This document shows, piece by piece, positions 35,639 through 46,941 of a stretch of 64,000 nucleotides of DNA. The translations under genes were made by a program, and so were the position numbers. The DNA lies in NCBI GenBank assembly GCA_039707655.1, contig CM077676.1, positions 240,392,866 through 240,456,865 on the forward strand, read 5' to 3'. This DNA comes from Elymus sibiricus (lineage: Eukaryota > Streptophyta > Magnoliopsida > Poales > Poaceae). The number at the start of each line of letters is the position of its first letter. Position 1 is the first letter of the stretch. The notes below the pieces were generated by a model, which worked only from the letters and a program-made list of their open reading frames with translations, was not told the origin of the DNA and did no database searches.

Positions 35639-36056
35639 TGATGGTGTCCTGGACTAGGGGGTACTCATCACGTCGTCTCCCGACCAGGTGGATCGGGCCG
35701 AGGACCCCCTTGGCGGTTCACTCATGAGCCACTTCGGGCAGTCCATGACGCATACAAGGAAGACTCCACAAGACTTGGCGCCCAAGCCGAAGAGTCTCCT
35801 AAACCCTAGGCCTCCAGTGCATATATAAACCGGGGCCAGGCTAGTCAATAGATCGATTCATATTCATTAGAACAATCTCGTGGTAGATACCTGTACTCTG
35901 TACTACACCATATCAATACAATCAAAAGCAGGACGTAGGGTATTACCTCTTTGAGAGGGCCCGAACCTGGGTAAAACTCTGTGTCCATGTTACCATCGCT
36001 CCAAGACGCCTAGATTAGGACCCCTACTACGAGATATGCCAGATTTAGAACCGACA
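35639..36056 (+). repeat. LARD-1 3' LTR
   Basis: 418 bp, TGATGGTGTCC to AACCGACA, followed at once by the ACGAG duplication and then S2 ORF3 sequence. It is the partner of 30456-30873. Confidence 0.95.
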
Positions 36057-36823
36057 ACGAGCCTTTTGCTTTTCAGCCCTCTGAGCTCGCTTGATGGCAT
36101 TGCGCTGACGCTTGGCAAGCTCATCAGGATAAGATGCGGGTGTATGAAGAGATGACTCATGAGCATTCGGTGGAGGAGGTGGTCTTTCCTGGGGACCATT
36201 TGGCTTGATGAGAGAAATTTCCCGGTAGTCACCCCATGGTGGATGAAATGCAAAGTTCTGAGCAAACCGAGGATGAACAAATTCATAGTTGAACCACTTT
36301 CGCACCCAGTGACGGCGAATCCATTGTTGACGCGTATCTCTCTGGTGTTTGGTTTCTCCTGGAACAGTATCATACCGATCATGAGAGATATACTCAGCTG
36401 TGTTTGTGTATGCCTGTCTACCACCCCTCTTCTTCTTCGGAGCATTTTCTTCTTGCTCATCGGCATTTTGCTCGGTTCTTTTTCGCTTGCTGGTTGATGG
36501 ACCTACCGTTGGGCCCTTAGCATTCGGAGCTTTGGATTCATCAGCAGTACCCAGAACAGCATCATCTCGGTCAGCCATGCTAACTGGTTTAGCCGAATCC
36601 TCTACTGACTGCATTTTCCCTAACTCGGTGATGTGCAGTGACTACGGCGGCGCGGAGAGGAAGATGATCCGCGGCGGCGAGGAATGACTCCGGCGACCTC
36701 TTTCCGGCAGCGAAGCGGCGAAGATGGTCGACGTCGTCGAGCTCGAGGAGGAGCAGTGCGGTAGGGCTTCGGAAGGTGGCGACGGTGAAGATGCGAAGTG
36801 AAACGAGGAGGGTGGCGGCGCAG

Positions 36824-36941
36824 TATTTATATGCGAGGAGGAAATAACCGCACCCGGTGAATCTGATCGGACGGCCACGGTCTGAGGACTATTGCGATTC
36901 AACGGACCAGATAACCTGGCAGTTGATGAGGAGCACGTGGC
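36824..36941 (-). promoter_or_regulatory. S2 internal promoter upstream of ORF3 (TATA + G-box)
   Basis: On the minus strand GCCACGTGCTC (G-box core at about 36939-36934) is followed 110 bp later by TATAAATACTG (36831 leftward), then a C/T-rich leader of about 210 nt to ORF3 Met 36614. S1 has both boxes at nearly the same spacing. The leader contains CACCGAGTTAGG (36630-36619), which is also found at the candidate exon-1 end in S3. The interval 36942-37453, between pol and this block, has no ORF or other motif I trust. Confidence 0.5.
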
Positions 36942-37453
36942 AACCGTCACCAAAGAACGTGGCCCAGACTTGAGCGGGAAACCCCAAATTTTGGACGGCT
37001 TTTGCCAAAACAGATTAAGTTCGGACCGAGACTTTAACGTGGTCAAGGACACCAGATAAAGTTTCGTTTCCAGATGAATTTGTGCATTCATAACAGAGCA
37101 GCATAGACTGGATGAGATAGAATAGAGGGAAAACAGGGTCCTAGGTATTTCACTCAGACGAAGAAACACAAGCACACGAGAGAAAAGCTATGAGTGAAAT
37201 ACATTCGGACTAACACAAAAGATTCAAATCCAACTTCAACAAAGAGAAATTGTGGTGGCGTTACCCACCGTATAAGAACTGTATGACCCCGAGCATCGCA
37301 CAATTATCGTGGCACCCGGTTAGTCTAGTTCTTCGTTAATGTATTCACTCTCAGAAAGAAAATTTCACTTTGTCGAAATTTTCAAACTCTTCGAGTGTTA
37401 TGCACCAATTCCTTCTAAGATGTGGAAGTGATGGTACGGGTGTCGAGTCCAGC

Positions 37454-40400
37454 TTACTGCATGTTCGCGGAATCTAGGATATATATCTCACACCGTAACA
37501 CACAGAATCTTTTCTCATCGAGAGGCTTGGTGAAGATGTCAGCGAGATTCTCTTTGGTATTGACGTGACTGATAACAATATCCTCTCGAGCAACATGATC
37601 GCGTAGGAAATGATGTCTGATCTCAATATGCTTGGTGCGAGAGTGTTGCACAGGATTGTGTGCAATTTCGATCACGCTTTCATTGTCGCACAATAGAGGA
37701 ATCTTCTTGACCTTGATGCCATAATCCTTCAGAGTCTGCTTCATCCATAATAACTGAGTGCAACAAGCACCAGCAGCAATATATCCGGCCTCAGCCGTAG
37801 AGAGCGAGACACAATTCTGCTTCCTTGACGACCAACATACCAATGATCTACCGAGGAAATGGCATGTCCCCGAGGTAGATTTCCTGTCAACCCGGTCACC
37901 TGCATAATCTGAGTCTGAATATCCAACGAGGTCAAACTGTGCTCCCTTAGGATACCATAAACCTAAGGTGGGGGTGTGAGCCAAATATCTCAGAATACGC
38001 TTGACCGCTTGGTGATGCGATTCTTTCGGTGCAGCTTGAAAACGAGCACACATACAAACACTCAACATAATATCAGGTCTGGATGCACATAAATAAAGCA
38101 AGGAACCAATCATCGAACGATAAGCTTTCTGATCGTAATCTTTACCGTACACATCTGCGTCTAGCTGGCCATTTGTGGGCATGGGAGTTTTGTAGCCCTT
38201 CTGTTTGCAGTCTTGCATTTTGAACTTCTTCAGACAATCTCTCAGATATTTCTCCTGAGATATGAAAATTCCATTGTCCTGTTGACGAATTTGGAGTCCG
38301 AGAAAGAACTTGAGTTCACCCATCATAGACATTTGATATTTCTCGGACATCATTCGCCCGAATTCCATGCTGCAGGCATTGTTAGTACAGCCAAAAATAA
38401 TATCATCCACATAGATTTGACATACGAATAGATCGCCATCAATAGCACGAGTGAAAAGAGTGGAATCAGTGGATCCTGGCTTAAACCCTTTGTCGAGCAT
38501 AAACCTCTTTAGTGTGTCATACCAGGCTTGAGGGGCTTGCTTCAGCCCATACAGAGCCTTTTTCAACCTGAAAACTTTGTTAGGAAACTGAGGGTTTTCA
38601 AAGCCAGGTGGCTGCCTAACATATACTTCCTCTTCAATTTCACCATTGAGGAAAGCACTTTTCACATCCATTTGATAAAGCAGAATATCATTGTAATTTG
38701 CATAAGCGAGAAGAATACGAATTGCCTCAAGGCGAGCAACAGGAGCATATGTTTCACCGAAATCAATACCTTCTACCTGTGTATACCCTTGAGCGACAAG
38801 ACGTGCTTTGTTTCTCACAACAATGCCATTTTCATCTTGCTTGTTCCGAAAAATCCATTTTGTGCCAATGATATTGTGCTTCTTAGGATTCGGTTTGTCA
38901 ACCAATTCCCACACATCATTCAATTCGAATTGCACCAACTCTTCTTGCATAGCATTGATCCAATCGGGATCATTCATAGCTTCTTCATACTTGGTAGGTT
39001 CTGTCAATGAGATGAAAGAGAAACTGCCACAGTAGTTAGCCAAACGAGTGCGAGAGCGAGTTGTAGGTCGGTAACCTGGATTCTCGAGATCTTCGAGGAT
39101 TAATGCAGGATCAACTCAATTTGCCACTCGTGGGAGAGGATTTCCTTCTTGATGATCATTTTCATTTTCCTCAGTATCAGCATCAGGATTGGCATTAGTA
39201 TCGCCATTTTCATCATGATTGTCATTTTGATTGGCATGTGCATTTGCATTTGGGTTGCCATTTGTGTTCGGTGCGGCATTTTCTTCGGCAGTAGATTGGC
39301 GTGTTCGTCGAGCTATGGGAGCATCATCATCGGAAGAGTCTGGTGTATTTCCTTCAACTGGCCCGACGTCCCCAATAGCCATTTGCCGAATAACATCAGA
39401 AATCGGAGGTTCATCTATCACATTAGGCAGGTGCTCCTTTTGGGAGCCGTTAGATTCATCAAACCGCACATTTACCGTTTCCATAACTTTCCCGTGGTGA
39501 GAGTTATAGACACGATAAGTATGCGAGTTTGAGCCATAACCAAGAAGAAAACCTTCATGTGCCTTAGGTGCAAACTTAGAATTATGATTCATGTCACGAA
39601 TATAGCAAGGTGCACCAAAAACACGTAAATAAGAAACATTCGGTTTCTTGCTAGTGATAAGCTCATATGAAGTTTTCTTAAGGAATTTGTGAAGATAAAC
39701 ACGATTCACAACATGGCAAGCAGTGTTAATAGCATCAGCCCAGAAATGAATGGGAGTTTTATACTCACTGAGCATTGTTCTCGCCATTTCAATGAGAGTT
39801 CTATTCTTACGCTCAACAACTCCATTCTGTTGGGGAGTTTATGCAGCAGAGAATTCATGAGTGATACCATTTTCATCGAGAAAATCTTCGATATGAGTAT
39901 TTTTGAACTCAGTACCATTGTCGCTTCTAACATGCTTAATTCGCACATCATATTCATTTTGAGCCTTCTTGGCGAATCTTTTGAAGATGTATTGGGTGCA
40001 GGTTTTGTCTTCGAGAAAGAATACCCAAGTGTATCAAGAGAAATCATCAACAATAACCAGACCATAGTGACTGCCTCCGAAACTTGCATAGTTTTGAGGC
40101 CCGAATAAATCCATCTGAAGAATTTCCAATGGTCTTGTTGTGGTTATGACAGTTTTTGAAGAATGGTGCTTCTTTGCCAATTTGCCGGCTTTGCATGCAA
40201 CACAGAGACGATCCTTGTCGAATTTCACATCAGGAATACCACGAAGATGATTTTTCTTCACGAGAGTCTGCAAATTTCTCATACCTGCATGACCAAGTCT
40301 TCGGTGCCACAGCCATCCTTCGGTTGCTTTTGCAAGCAAGCAAGTTCGGACCGAGGGACCCTTAGAGAAATCCACAATATATAAATCACCTTTTCTATTT

Positions 40401-40699
40401 CCCTCGAAGACGAAGGAATTGTCAGTGGCCATAAAGACGATGCATTTGGATTTAGAAAATAGAACTAGCATGCCTAGATCACAAAGCTTGCCAACTGACA
40501 TGAGATTGAATCCAAGAGACTGAACAAGTAGAATGTCATCAATGTTCTTGTCCTTGGATATAGCAATTTTACCTAACCCAATTACCTTTCCTTTGTTATT
40601 GTCGCCGAAAGTAATATACTTCTCAGATGAAGCAGTTAAGTTGGGGTCGACAAACAACGACTTGTCTCCGGTCATATGACTAGTGCATCCACTATCCAT
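37454..40699 (-). pseudogene. S2 pol: protease, integrase, reverse transcriptase, RNase H
   Basis: In order on the minus strand: protease active site DSGCTSHMTG (40699); pre-integrase zinc region with WHRRLGHAG and CVACKAGK; integrase Asp in QMDLFGP, second Asp in RSDNGTEF and Glu in GVVERKN; a Glu/Asn/Asp-rich linker (39300-39120); then an open 529-codon frame (39043-37454) with RT motifs [34 protein letters not shown] and YVDDIIFG, and RNase H motifs [21 protein letters not shown] and FTKPLDE. The RT-RNase H part is intact in sequence. Upstream, stops interrupt integrase (near 40035 and 39840) and the linker (near 39115), so full-length pol cannot be made. RT copies element RNA and integrase inserts the DNA (family knowledge). 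Confidence 0.85.
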
Positions 40700-40740
40700 T
40701 ATCCATTCGGTACACCCGGAGACATAGTCCTGCAGAGAAA

Positions 40741-43175
40741 TCAGGCTTTCTTAACCACCCACATCTTTGTAGGTGGCTTCGAAACATATGAGCGAGCAGG
40801 ATATGATTTCTTTCGATAATTATAGGAATTGTGACTTGAATGCGTACGAGCATAATCGAAAGAATATGCATTGAAATTTCTTCCAGACGAATGAGTATAA
40901 CGGTTGGGTGAGGCAAGTATGTACTCATTCTGTCGAATCTTTTCAAGGATATATCGAGCATTTTCTTCCTGCATGGTTAGTAGCCTAGTAACAGGTAATG
41001 CATCGATAGTTTTCCTGGGCACCCAGATAGCTTCCTTAGGAGGGCCATTCCTGCTGTTAGGTCCAACGTAGCGAGCAACAGCCTCACCACGTTGATTTTT
41101 GAACAGCTTATAGTTGTCCAGAGAATCATCATATGAGTATTCAGGAATAGGTGAGTCATATCCCGAAAGTAAAACTGTATCGAGCGTTTTGCTCTTAGCA
41201 GGTACCCACACAGTGCGAGGATATTGATCAGGTTCCCAGTAGGAGCCATTCTCATTCAGTTTCCTTTCGAAACCAATACCTTCCTTCCTGGGATTTTTGT
41301 GAAGAATGGATTTCTTCAGAACATCACACAGGGTTTGATGCCCTTTGAGAGACTTGAACATTCATGTCTGAAGAAGATCCTTCAACCTAGCATTTTCATC
41401 AGAAACAGAACCATTTTCCTCGACCAAGGGGTTAGCATTCACAGAAGATTCAGCATTTGATTCAGTGTTACTGCGTTCAAGGCATTTTAAGCAAGGAGGT
41501 ACAAACACTTCAGGTTTCTCTTTGAGTTGTTGGGTGAGAAGAGAATTTTCTCTGATCAAATCATCATGAGCCTCTCTCAGCGACTCAAGTTCCTGTTTCC
41601 GTTTCAGGTAATCATAAGTCAATCTTTCGTGGTCAGCTGAGAGAAAATCATGACGATCTGATAGTTCTTTCATTCGAGACTCGAGAGCGGAATGCTCTTC
41701 GGTCAACGACTGATTTTTCTCCATCTCCTCAACCAACAACCCTTCAGATTTCCTGAGGGTTTTCTCAATTTTCTCGAGAGAGTTTTGTTGCATATTGGCA
41801 ATTTTGATCAGTTTAGCATGGTCATCCTCATCAGAAGAATATTGATCACTGGAGTGAACCTTGTGATGTTTGGAGGATACCTTTTCTTTCAAATCTTTGG
41901 CCATGAAGCAATACGCCGGAGACTCATTGTCGCTCGAATGATTCTCGAAGAAGTTTGATGCAGGAGTAGAGGCACATGCTATGCCAGCCATGCCGGAATC
42001 AGAACCCTCATCGGATTCTTCAACCTCTTCGTTGTCAGATGATGCTTCTTCTTCGGAATCCATCTCCTTCCGATGTACGCCTTGGCCTTGCGAGAGGTGT
42101 TCTTGCGGTTGGATGAGGACTTGGAGGGATTCCTTGAGGAAGATCTTGACGAGGACTTGGAGGAGCTATCCTTCTTCTTGAAGAACTTCTTCATTTTCTT
42201 CTCATCATCGGAGTCGTAGCTTTTGCTCTTGCCTTTGCCATGGTTGTTTCCTGAATCATATCTTTCACTTGCATGGATTTCAGCTTCCCAGAGAGGGCAG
42301 TCCAAAATGAAATGCCCAGGCTTTTTGCACTTGAAGCAGGTGTAATCTCTAGTCGGTTTTGGAGAATATTTGGAGCCGCCAGAGTTGCTGGATCCTTTCT
42401 TCTGAAACTGATTTTTCCTTTGAAGGCGCTGGAATCTTTTCGTGATCAATGCAAGATCCTTGCTGATCCTTTTGGGGTCATCTGAATCTTCATCGGCATT
42501 TCCTTCTGAGGAAGAATCAGCCGCAGCCTTGAGAGCATGATTTTTTCGGTGACTTGAACCATAGAGATCTCTCTTTTCTTCTTCTTGTTCTTCGTGGGTG
42601 TTTAGCCTTTCCATAATATCAGCAGAGTCGAGAACTTTGAAATCAGCTCGTTCCCGAATCATCAGGACTAGAGTGTCGAACGAACTGTCAAGGGATCAGA
42701 GCAGTTTCTTCACAACTTCATGATCAGTGATGTCTTTGGCACCGAGACCTTGTAGCTCGTTTGCAATGTCACTCAGACGATCGAAGGTTTGCTAGCAGCT
42801 TTCATTTCCGATACGTTTGAACCTATTGAACTTGGCCCGAAGAGTATCAATGCGAGCATCTTTCTGAGTTGAAACGCCCTCATTTATCTTCTCGAGAATG
42901 TCCCACAATTCCTTAGTAGTTTCACACTGACGATAGCGAAGAAATTGAGCACGAGAGAGATGGCCACCAATTTCATCTTTAGCTTGAGCATCCATCTGAA
43001 TGAGTTTCTTCTCGTGGTCAGTGGGGACCTGGGGCACTTCAACCGTGAACCCATTCTGCACCACATTCCACATATCATCATCAATGGCTCGGAGACGGAT
43101 CTTCATCTTCTCCTTCCAGAAGGGATAGTCCGTCCCATCGAAGATGGGAATCTTGAGGTGCGACTTGTAGCTCAC
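40741..43175 (-). pseudogene. S2 gag with zinc knuckle and coiled coil, broken
   Basis: Starts MSYKSHLKIPIFDGTDYPFW (43175), the usual Copia gag opening. A UBN2-like capsid region is cut by stops near 42792 and 42700. Then come a Ser-rich region, the CCHC knuckle CFKCKKPGHFILDC, Lys/Ser repeats, an acidic SDNEE region after a one-base slip near 42063, a coiled coil with KSEGLLVEEMEKNQ, CLKCLERSN, a stop near 41362, and a Tyr/Ser-rich tail ending WVVKKA at 40741. The first stops fit single transitions from Arg or Gln codons. The layout matches the unusually long gag of SIRE elements. S1 gag is its closest relative in the window. Confidence 0.85.
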
Positions 43176-43230
43176 TCAAGACATACTTAAACTCCAAGGT
43201 GGTTATACCAAAATGAGCAGAGTCAAGGAG

Positions 43231-43250
43231 TACCTTGCTCTGATACCAAT
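43231..43250 (-). other. S2 primer-binding site
   Basis: On the minus strand ATTGGTATCAGAGCAAGGTA begins directly after the 5' LTR. It carries TGGTATCAGAGC, complementary to the initiator tRNA-Met 3' end. It sets the element on the minus strand. Confidence 0.9.
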
Positions 43251-44554
43251 TGTAGGAACGAAGTGTGTCTCCCAGAGGGGGGGTGAATGGGGGTTTTAAA
43301 TTTTCTTCGGAAATATCAAAACTCTTGGAACCCAGCAGCGGAATGAATGAAAATAGTATACAGTGAGCGAATACGAACTACCGAATGGAAACTAACAGCA
43401 TGCATCGAGGTAAATCACATGTTTGAAATATGTCATAAGTCACAGTTCGAATGTAGAGGGTAGCAGAGGTGACCAGTGATGCTCGATGGCGACAAGGTAT
43501 TTGGTAGACCAGTTCGCCCTTCTGCAAAAGGACTACGTCTGGTTGGAGGGGTCATGATTTAACACAGAAGATAAACTCTCTTCGCCCTATTCTCCTCGAC
43601 AATTGGTTCGTCAACCAATGCCGATTACTCATGGTAGATGCTTGAGGCGATCTCCGAACCTTTACAGACTTCTTCTTCGAGAACCACAATTACTCTTGGT
43701 CTCTAAAGAAATTGACACCTAACCGTCTAGAGAGATCGCAGCTCTCAAGAGTAATAGGCGGAGCGTACTGGACTTAGATTCGAGTGATGCTGAACCACTA
43801 TCTAATTTTTCGGCTCTAGGGTTTTCTCTCCGTGGATTTTAAACTCAAATCTTTCGGAGAGGGGGTTGCTCAACAATCTTCTCAGAATCAAATGGAGCAG
43901 CCACCGGACAACGCCGGTGCGGGGTGGCTATTTATAGCCGTAGCCTTCCCGATGGGAAATGACCATTTTGGACACGCGGTCCAACCAATGGCCAACCGAC
44001 ACGTTCACAACGGTCGGATTTCAAGAGCAATGGTAACATTACTTGAGGAGCAAGTAATGCTAACTCCTCGGTCAGAGACAAATCTCTCGCAGCGAAGAAG
44101 ATCACAGTCTCTTGCTGGCAAGCATTTGCTCAGAACACAAAGAGATTTCTCTCACAGCTTTCATAGGATTTGGGTTTAGCATCAGAGAATCAAAGCTTCG
44201 AACGCTACACCCCTCTTAATAGTATGGTGGTCCTGTGACTCAATAAAGATAAGAGAAACAACGAAATGAATGCTACGTCTTCACTTCGTCTTCAATCTCC
44301 TCGGCTGCAGTCACTTTCTTCGGATGCACACCGAATGAATTGCTTTGCATCAACAATTTTTGAGGGGTCACTCTTGTCATCATAATCTTCGGTGATAACC
44401 TTCACTGCCACGCAGGGAATATTCTTCGGAGTTTGAATCCAAACTCCTCTTGACTCCAGGGACCTGTTACTCTGTGTGCACTAGCAAACACATCAGTCCC
44501 TTACTGTTTGTCAACAATCTCCAAAACATAAGGAGGCAAATTATTGCACCAACA
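43251..44554 (-). repeat. S2 5' LTR
   Basis: 1304 bp, partner of 25427-26736. The TATA palindrome is at 43926-43939. It is followed by the second AGGAG duplication at 44555-44559 and then A2 sequence. Confidence 0.95.
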
Positions 44555-44559
44555 AGGAG

Positions 44560-45208
44560 GCTTTTAAAAAGCAATGTGAAACATATCATCAATCAAGATT
44601 TTATCGTTATTAAGGTAATTTTCATCATATCCTTGTAGGTTCCCTTTTATGATCCAAGAATATTTCTGATTAATACCATTGAAAACTTGTTGGATAATAT
44701 GTAAAGGAGGAACTTCTTTCTTAGTATTCTCATCAAAAGTATGATCATCATGAAACATAAATCTTAAAATATAATCTTCATTATATAAAATTTCATCTAT
44801 CACAGGATGTTCTTGACTCATATTGTAAAAATCAAAGATCTCTCTAGCCTCTCAAACTATGTAGTCAAACTCATTCATAAGGATAAGTGTGGCTATCTTT
44901 TTAGCTTTAGGGTTGTTTATAACAGGTAACTCATAGAATAATCTTTGCAAAGTGGGATGAGTACGAATAAATCTTCTTTCAAGTTTAAGAACAAGGGCAG
45001 AAATAGCCTCAACATAACTATTGGTTCTCTTAAGAATGGGAATGTCATTACAAACCAAAGTTCTAGTGCAAGTAAAGAATTCTTGAATAATACTCTTTCC
45101 TATGATATTCCCACTTCCCGTCACAAAAAATTTAGCATCGAAATTTGCGGGAATTTCTATCTTAGGAATTTTACCATCTTCACTCTTTTCAATAACAAAT
45201 TCAGACAT
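44560..45208 (-). pseudogene. A2 internal ORF (gag position), truncated by S2
   Basis: Starts MSEFVIEKSEDGKIPKIEIP about 160 bp after the PBS. It shows an alpha/beta-like domain (NFDAKFFVTGSGNIIGK, RTLVCNDIPILKRTNSY), a TGA stop at 44852-44854 most simply derived from CGA, then continues in frame to the S2 insertion (YILRFMFHDDHTF). I recall similar uncharacterized proteins from Triticeae Gypsy elements. No zinc knuckle, protease or RT motif. By position it could be a reduced gag; function not shown. Confidence 0.5.
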
Positions 45209-45370
45209 GATTGTCAAGCAAGCAAACAAGTATACGAAAATATTTTTGTGTTTTTGTAAAAAAAAAATTAGAAGTGGGGGAGATGAAAACGAGAGGCAAA
45301 TGCAAATAAAATAAATTCAAGTCGATGATAGTTTATGCGAAGGTACTTGATAAATTTTGGTGATGTCTCC

Positions 45371-45385
45371 CAGGCAACGGCGCCA
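45371..45385 (-). other. A2 primer-binding site
   Basis: On the minus strand TGGCGCCGTTGCCTG lies 11 nt after the LTR end, the TGGCGCCGTTGCC-type PBS common in Athila-like Gypsy elements. A1 has the corresponding site at 14442-14425. Confidence 0.7.
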
Positions 45386-45396
45386 GAAATTCTTCC

Positions 45397-46941
45397 TACT
45401 ACTTGTAGACTACGTTGGTATTTCCCCGAAGAGGAGAGGATGATGCAGTATAGTAGAGATAAGTATTTCCCTCAGTTAAGAACCAAGGTTATCAATCTAG
45501 TAGGATAACCACACAAAACCCCTTTAGCAACACCTACACACACAAAAGCAAACACTTGCACCCAACGCAAATATGAGGGTTGTCAATCCTCTTAGCAGTT
45601 ATTTGCAAGGACTAATTCTGATAGTGATAGATAAAAGGAAAATTGCAAAATAAAATAAAAGTAAAAAAATTATAGTAAAGTATTTTTGGATTTTAATATA
45701 TGATAAAGATAGACCCGAGGGCCATAGTTTTCACTAGAGGCTTCTCTCTCGAGCGCGGAACATACGGTGGGTAAACAAATTACTGTTGGGCAATTAATAG
45801 AAAAGCAAATAATTATGACGGATTCATGGCAATGATCATGTATATAGGCATCACGTCTGAGACAAGTAGACCGATTCCTGCCTGCATCTACTACTATTAC
45901 TCCACCCATCGACCGCTATCCAGCATGCATCTAGGGTATTAAGTATAAAACAGAGTAACGCCTTAAGCAAGATGACATGATGTAGACAAAGTAAACTCAA
46001 GCAATATGATTAAACCCCATCTTTTTATCCTTAATGGGAACAATACAAATACATGTCATGTCCCTTTCTGTCACTGGGATTGAGCACCGCAGGATTGAAC
46101 CCATCACAAAGCACCTCTCCCATTGCAAGATAAACCAATCTAGTTGGCCAAACCAAATCGATAGATCGGAGAGAAATACAAAGCTATAACAATCATGCAT
46201 AAAAGAGTTCAGAGAAGACTCAAATATTTCTCATGAATAATCTGATCATAAACTCACAATTCATAAGATCCCAACAAACACACCGCAAAAGAAGATTACA
46301 TCAGATAGAACTCCAAGAACATCGAGGAGAACATGGTATTGAAGATCAAAGAGAGAGAAGAAGCCATCTAGTTACTAGCTATGGACCCGTAGGTCTGTGG
46401 TAAACTACTCACACATCATCGGAAGGGCAGCAAGGTTGATGAAGAAGCCCTCCGTGATCAATTGCCCCTCCGGCAGAGTACCGAAAAAGGCCTCCAGATG
46501 GGATCGCGGAAGAACAGAGGCTTGCAGCGGCGGTAGGGTTTTCTCGTCAGGCTCTCTGATGGTTTCCGAATATTTGAGAATTTATAGAAGTGGAATTAGG
46601 TCAAAAGGAGCCACGAGGGGCCCACAAGGCATCAGGGCGCCCCCCTAGGGCCGCGCCCTGTTGCCTTGTGGCCTCCTCGTGAGGCTTATGGCTTCCTCCC
46701 GAAGCTTCTAGGGTCTCTTTTGTCCAGAAAAAAATCATCAAAAAGTTTCGTGGCATTTAGACTTCGTTTGGTACTGATTTCCTGAAAAACCAAAAACAAG
46801 CAGAAAACAACAACTGGCACTGGGCACTAGGTTAATATGTTAGTCCCAAAAAATGATATATAATTGCATATAAAACATCTAAGATTGATACTATAATAGC
46901 ATAGAACAATCAAAAATTATAGATACGTTGGAGACGTATCA
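45397..46941 (-). repeat. A2 5' LTR
   Basis: 1545 bp, homologous end to end with 20981-22531. It ends at GACGTATCA on the plus strand, and the S3 gag frame restarts at 46942. Confidence 0.85.

Larger units (their letters stand above)
30456..36056 (+). mobile_element. LARD-1: 5.6-kb non-coding LTR retroelement
   Basis: Two 418-bp LTRs (30456-30873, 35639-36056) start TGATGGTGTCCTGG and end TTAGAACCGACA, with perfect ACGAG duplications (30451-30455, 36057-36061). A PBS-like TTGGTGCTTTCATTGAGA follows the 5' LTR; its tRNA was not identified. The PPT TTCAGGGGGCTAC precedes the 3' LTR. TATATAAAC is at 30639 and 35820. The 4.8-kb interior has no gag or pol motif, making it a large retrotransposon derivative that depends on another element. 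It is inserted in S2 ORF3. Confidence 0.9.
29242..36614 (-). pseudogene. S2 ORF3: basic coiled-coil accessory protein, split by LARD-1
   Basis: The 5' part (36614-36062) begins at Met 36614 or Met 36578 and holds basic clusters STSKRKRTEQ and APKKKRGGR, then RRHWVRKWFNYEF, AFHPPWGDY and RPPPPP. LARD-1 with its ACGAG duplication interrupts it, and the same frame resumes at 30450 with a charged helix, Lys-rich repeats (KKKSAPKKKKADP), a Thr/Pro-rich linker and a long coiled coil (about 29740-29400). It ends at TAG 29242. If LARD-1 is ignored the frame stays open for about 586 codons, so the insertion is the only obvious lesion. S1 has a homolog. Nuclear-localization-like runs suggest nucleic-acid contact; function unknown. 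Confidence 0.7.
25427..44554 (-). mobile_element. S2: SIRE/Maximus-like Copia LTR retrotransposon with gag, pol and two extra ORFs
   Basis: LTRs 25427-26736 and 43251-44554 are flanked by perfect AGGAG duplications (25422-25426 and 44555-44559). The PBS is at 43250-43231 and the PPT at 26750-26737. Leftward come gag (43175-40741), pol (40699-37454), an internal promoter-like block (36941-36824), ORF3 (36614-29242, split by LARD-1) and ORF4 (29257-27275). Without LARD-1 the element is about 13.5 kb, long for Copia and typical of SIRE elements with an envelope-position ORF. LTRs differ at about 21 sites by eye (1.6%), so it is fairly young, but gag and integrase carry stops. It inserted into A2. 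Confidence 0.9.
20981..46941 (-). mobile_element. A2: Athila-like Gypsy LTR element without pol
   Basis: LTRs 20981-22531 (3') and 45397-46941 (5') begin TGATACGTCTCCAACG on the minus strand. The PBS (TGGCGCCGTTGCCTG, 45385-45371) and purine-rich AAGCTTGGGGATGCT (22546-22532) are in place. It lies inside S3 gag, whose frame is continuous across it. The probable target duplication ACACT / AGACC (20976-20980 / 46942-46946) differs at two sites. Without S2 the interior is only about 3.7 kb: one short ORF and 2.9 kb of non-coding DNA, no protease, RT or integrase. Recalls the Sabrina/WHAM/Sumana group; the exact family is uncertain. Confidence 0.8.

Noticed and set aside
36642..37175. 177-codon minus-strand ORF upstream of S2 ORF3
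   Set aside because: Ser/Pro low complexity over the promoter and leader region; it overlaps the TATA and G-box and has no counterpart in S1 or S3.
44564..44821. Separate 85-aa gene in A2
   Set aside because: It is in frame with 44852-45208 across a single TGA, so both are one broken ORF.
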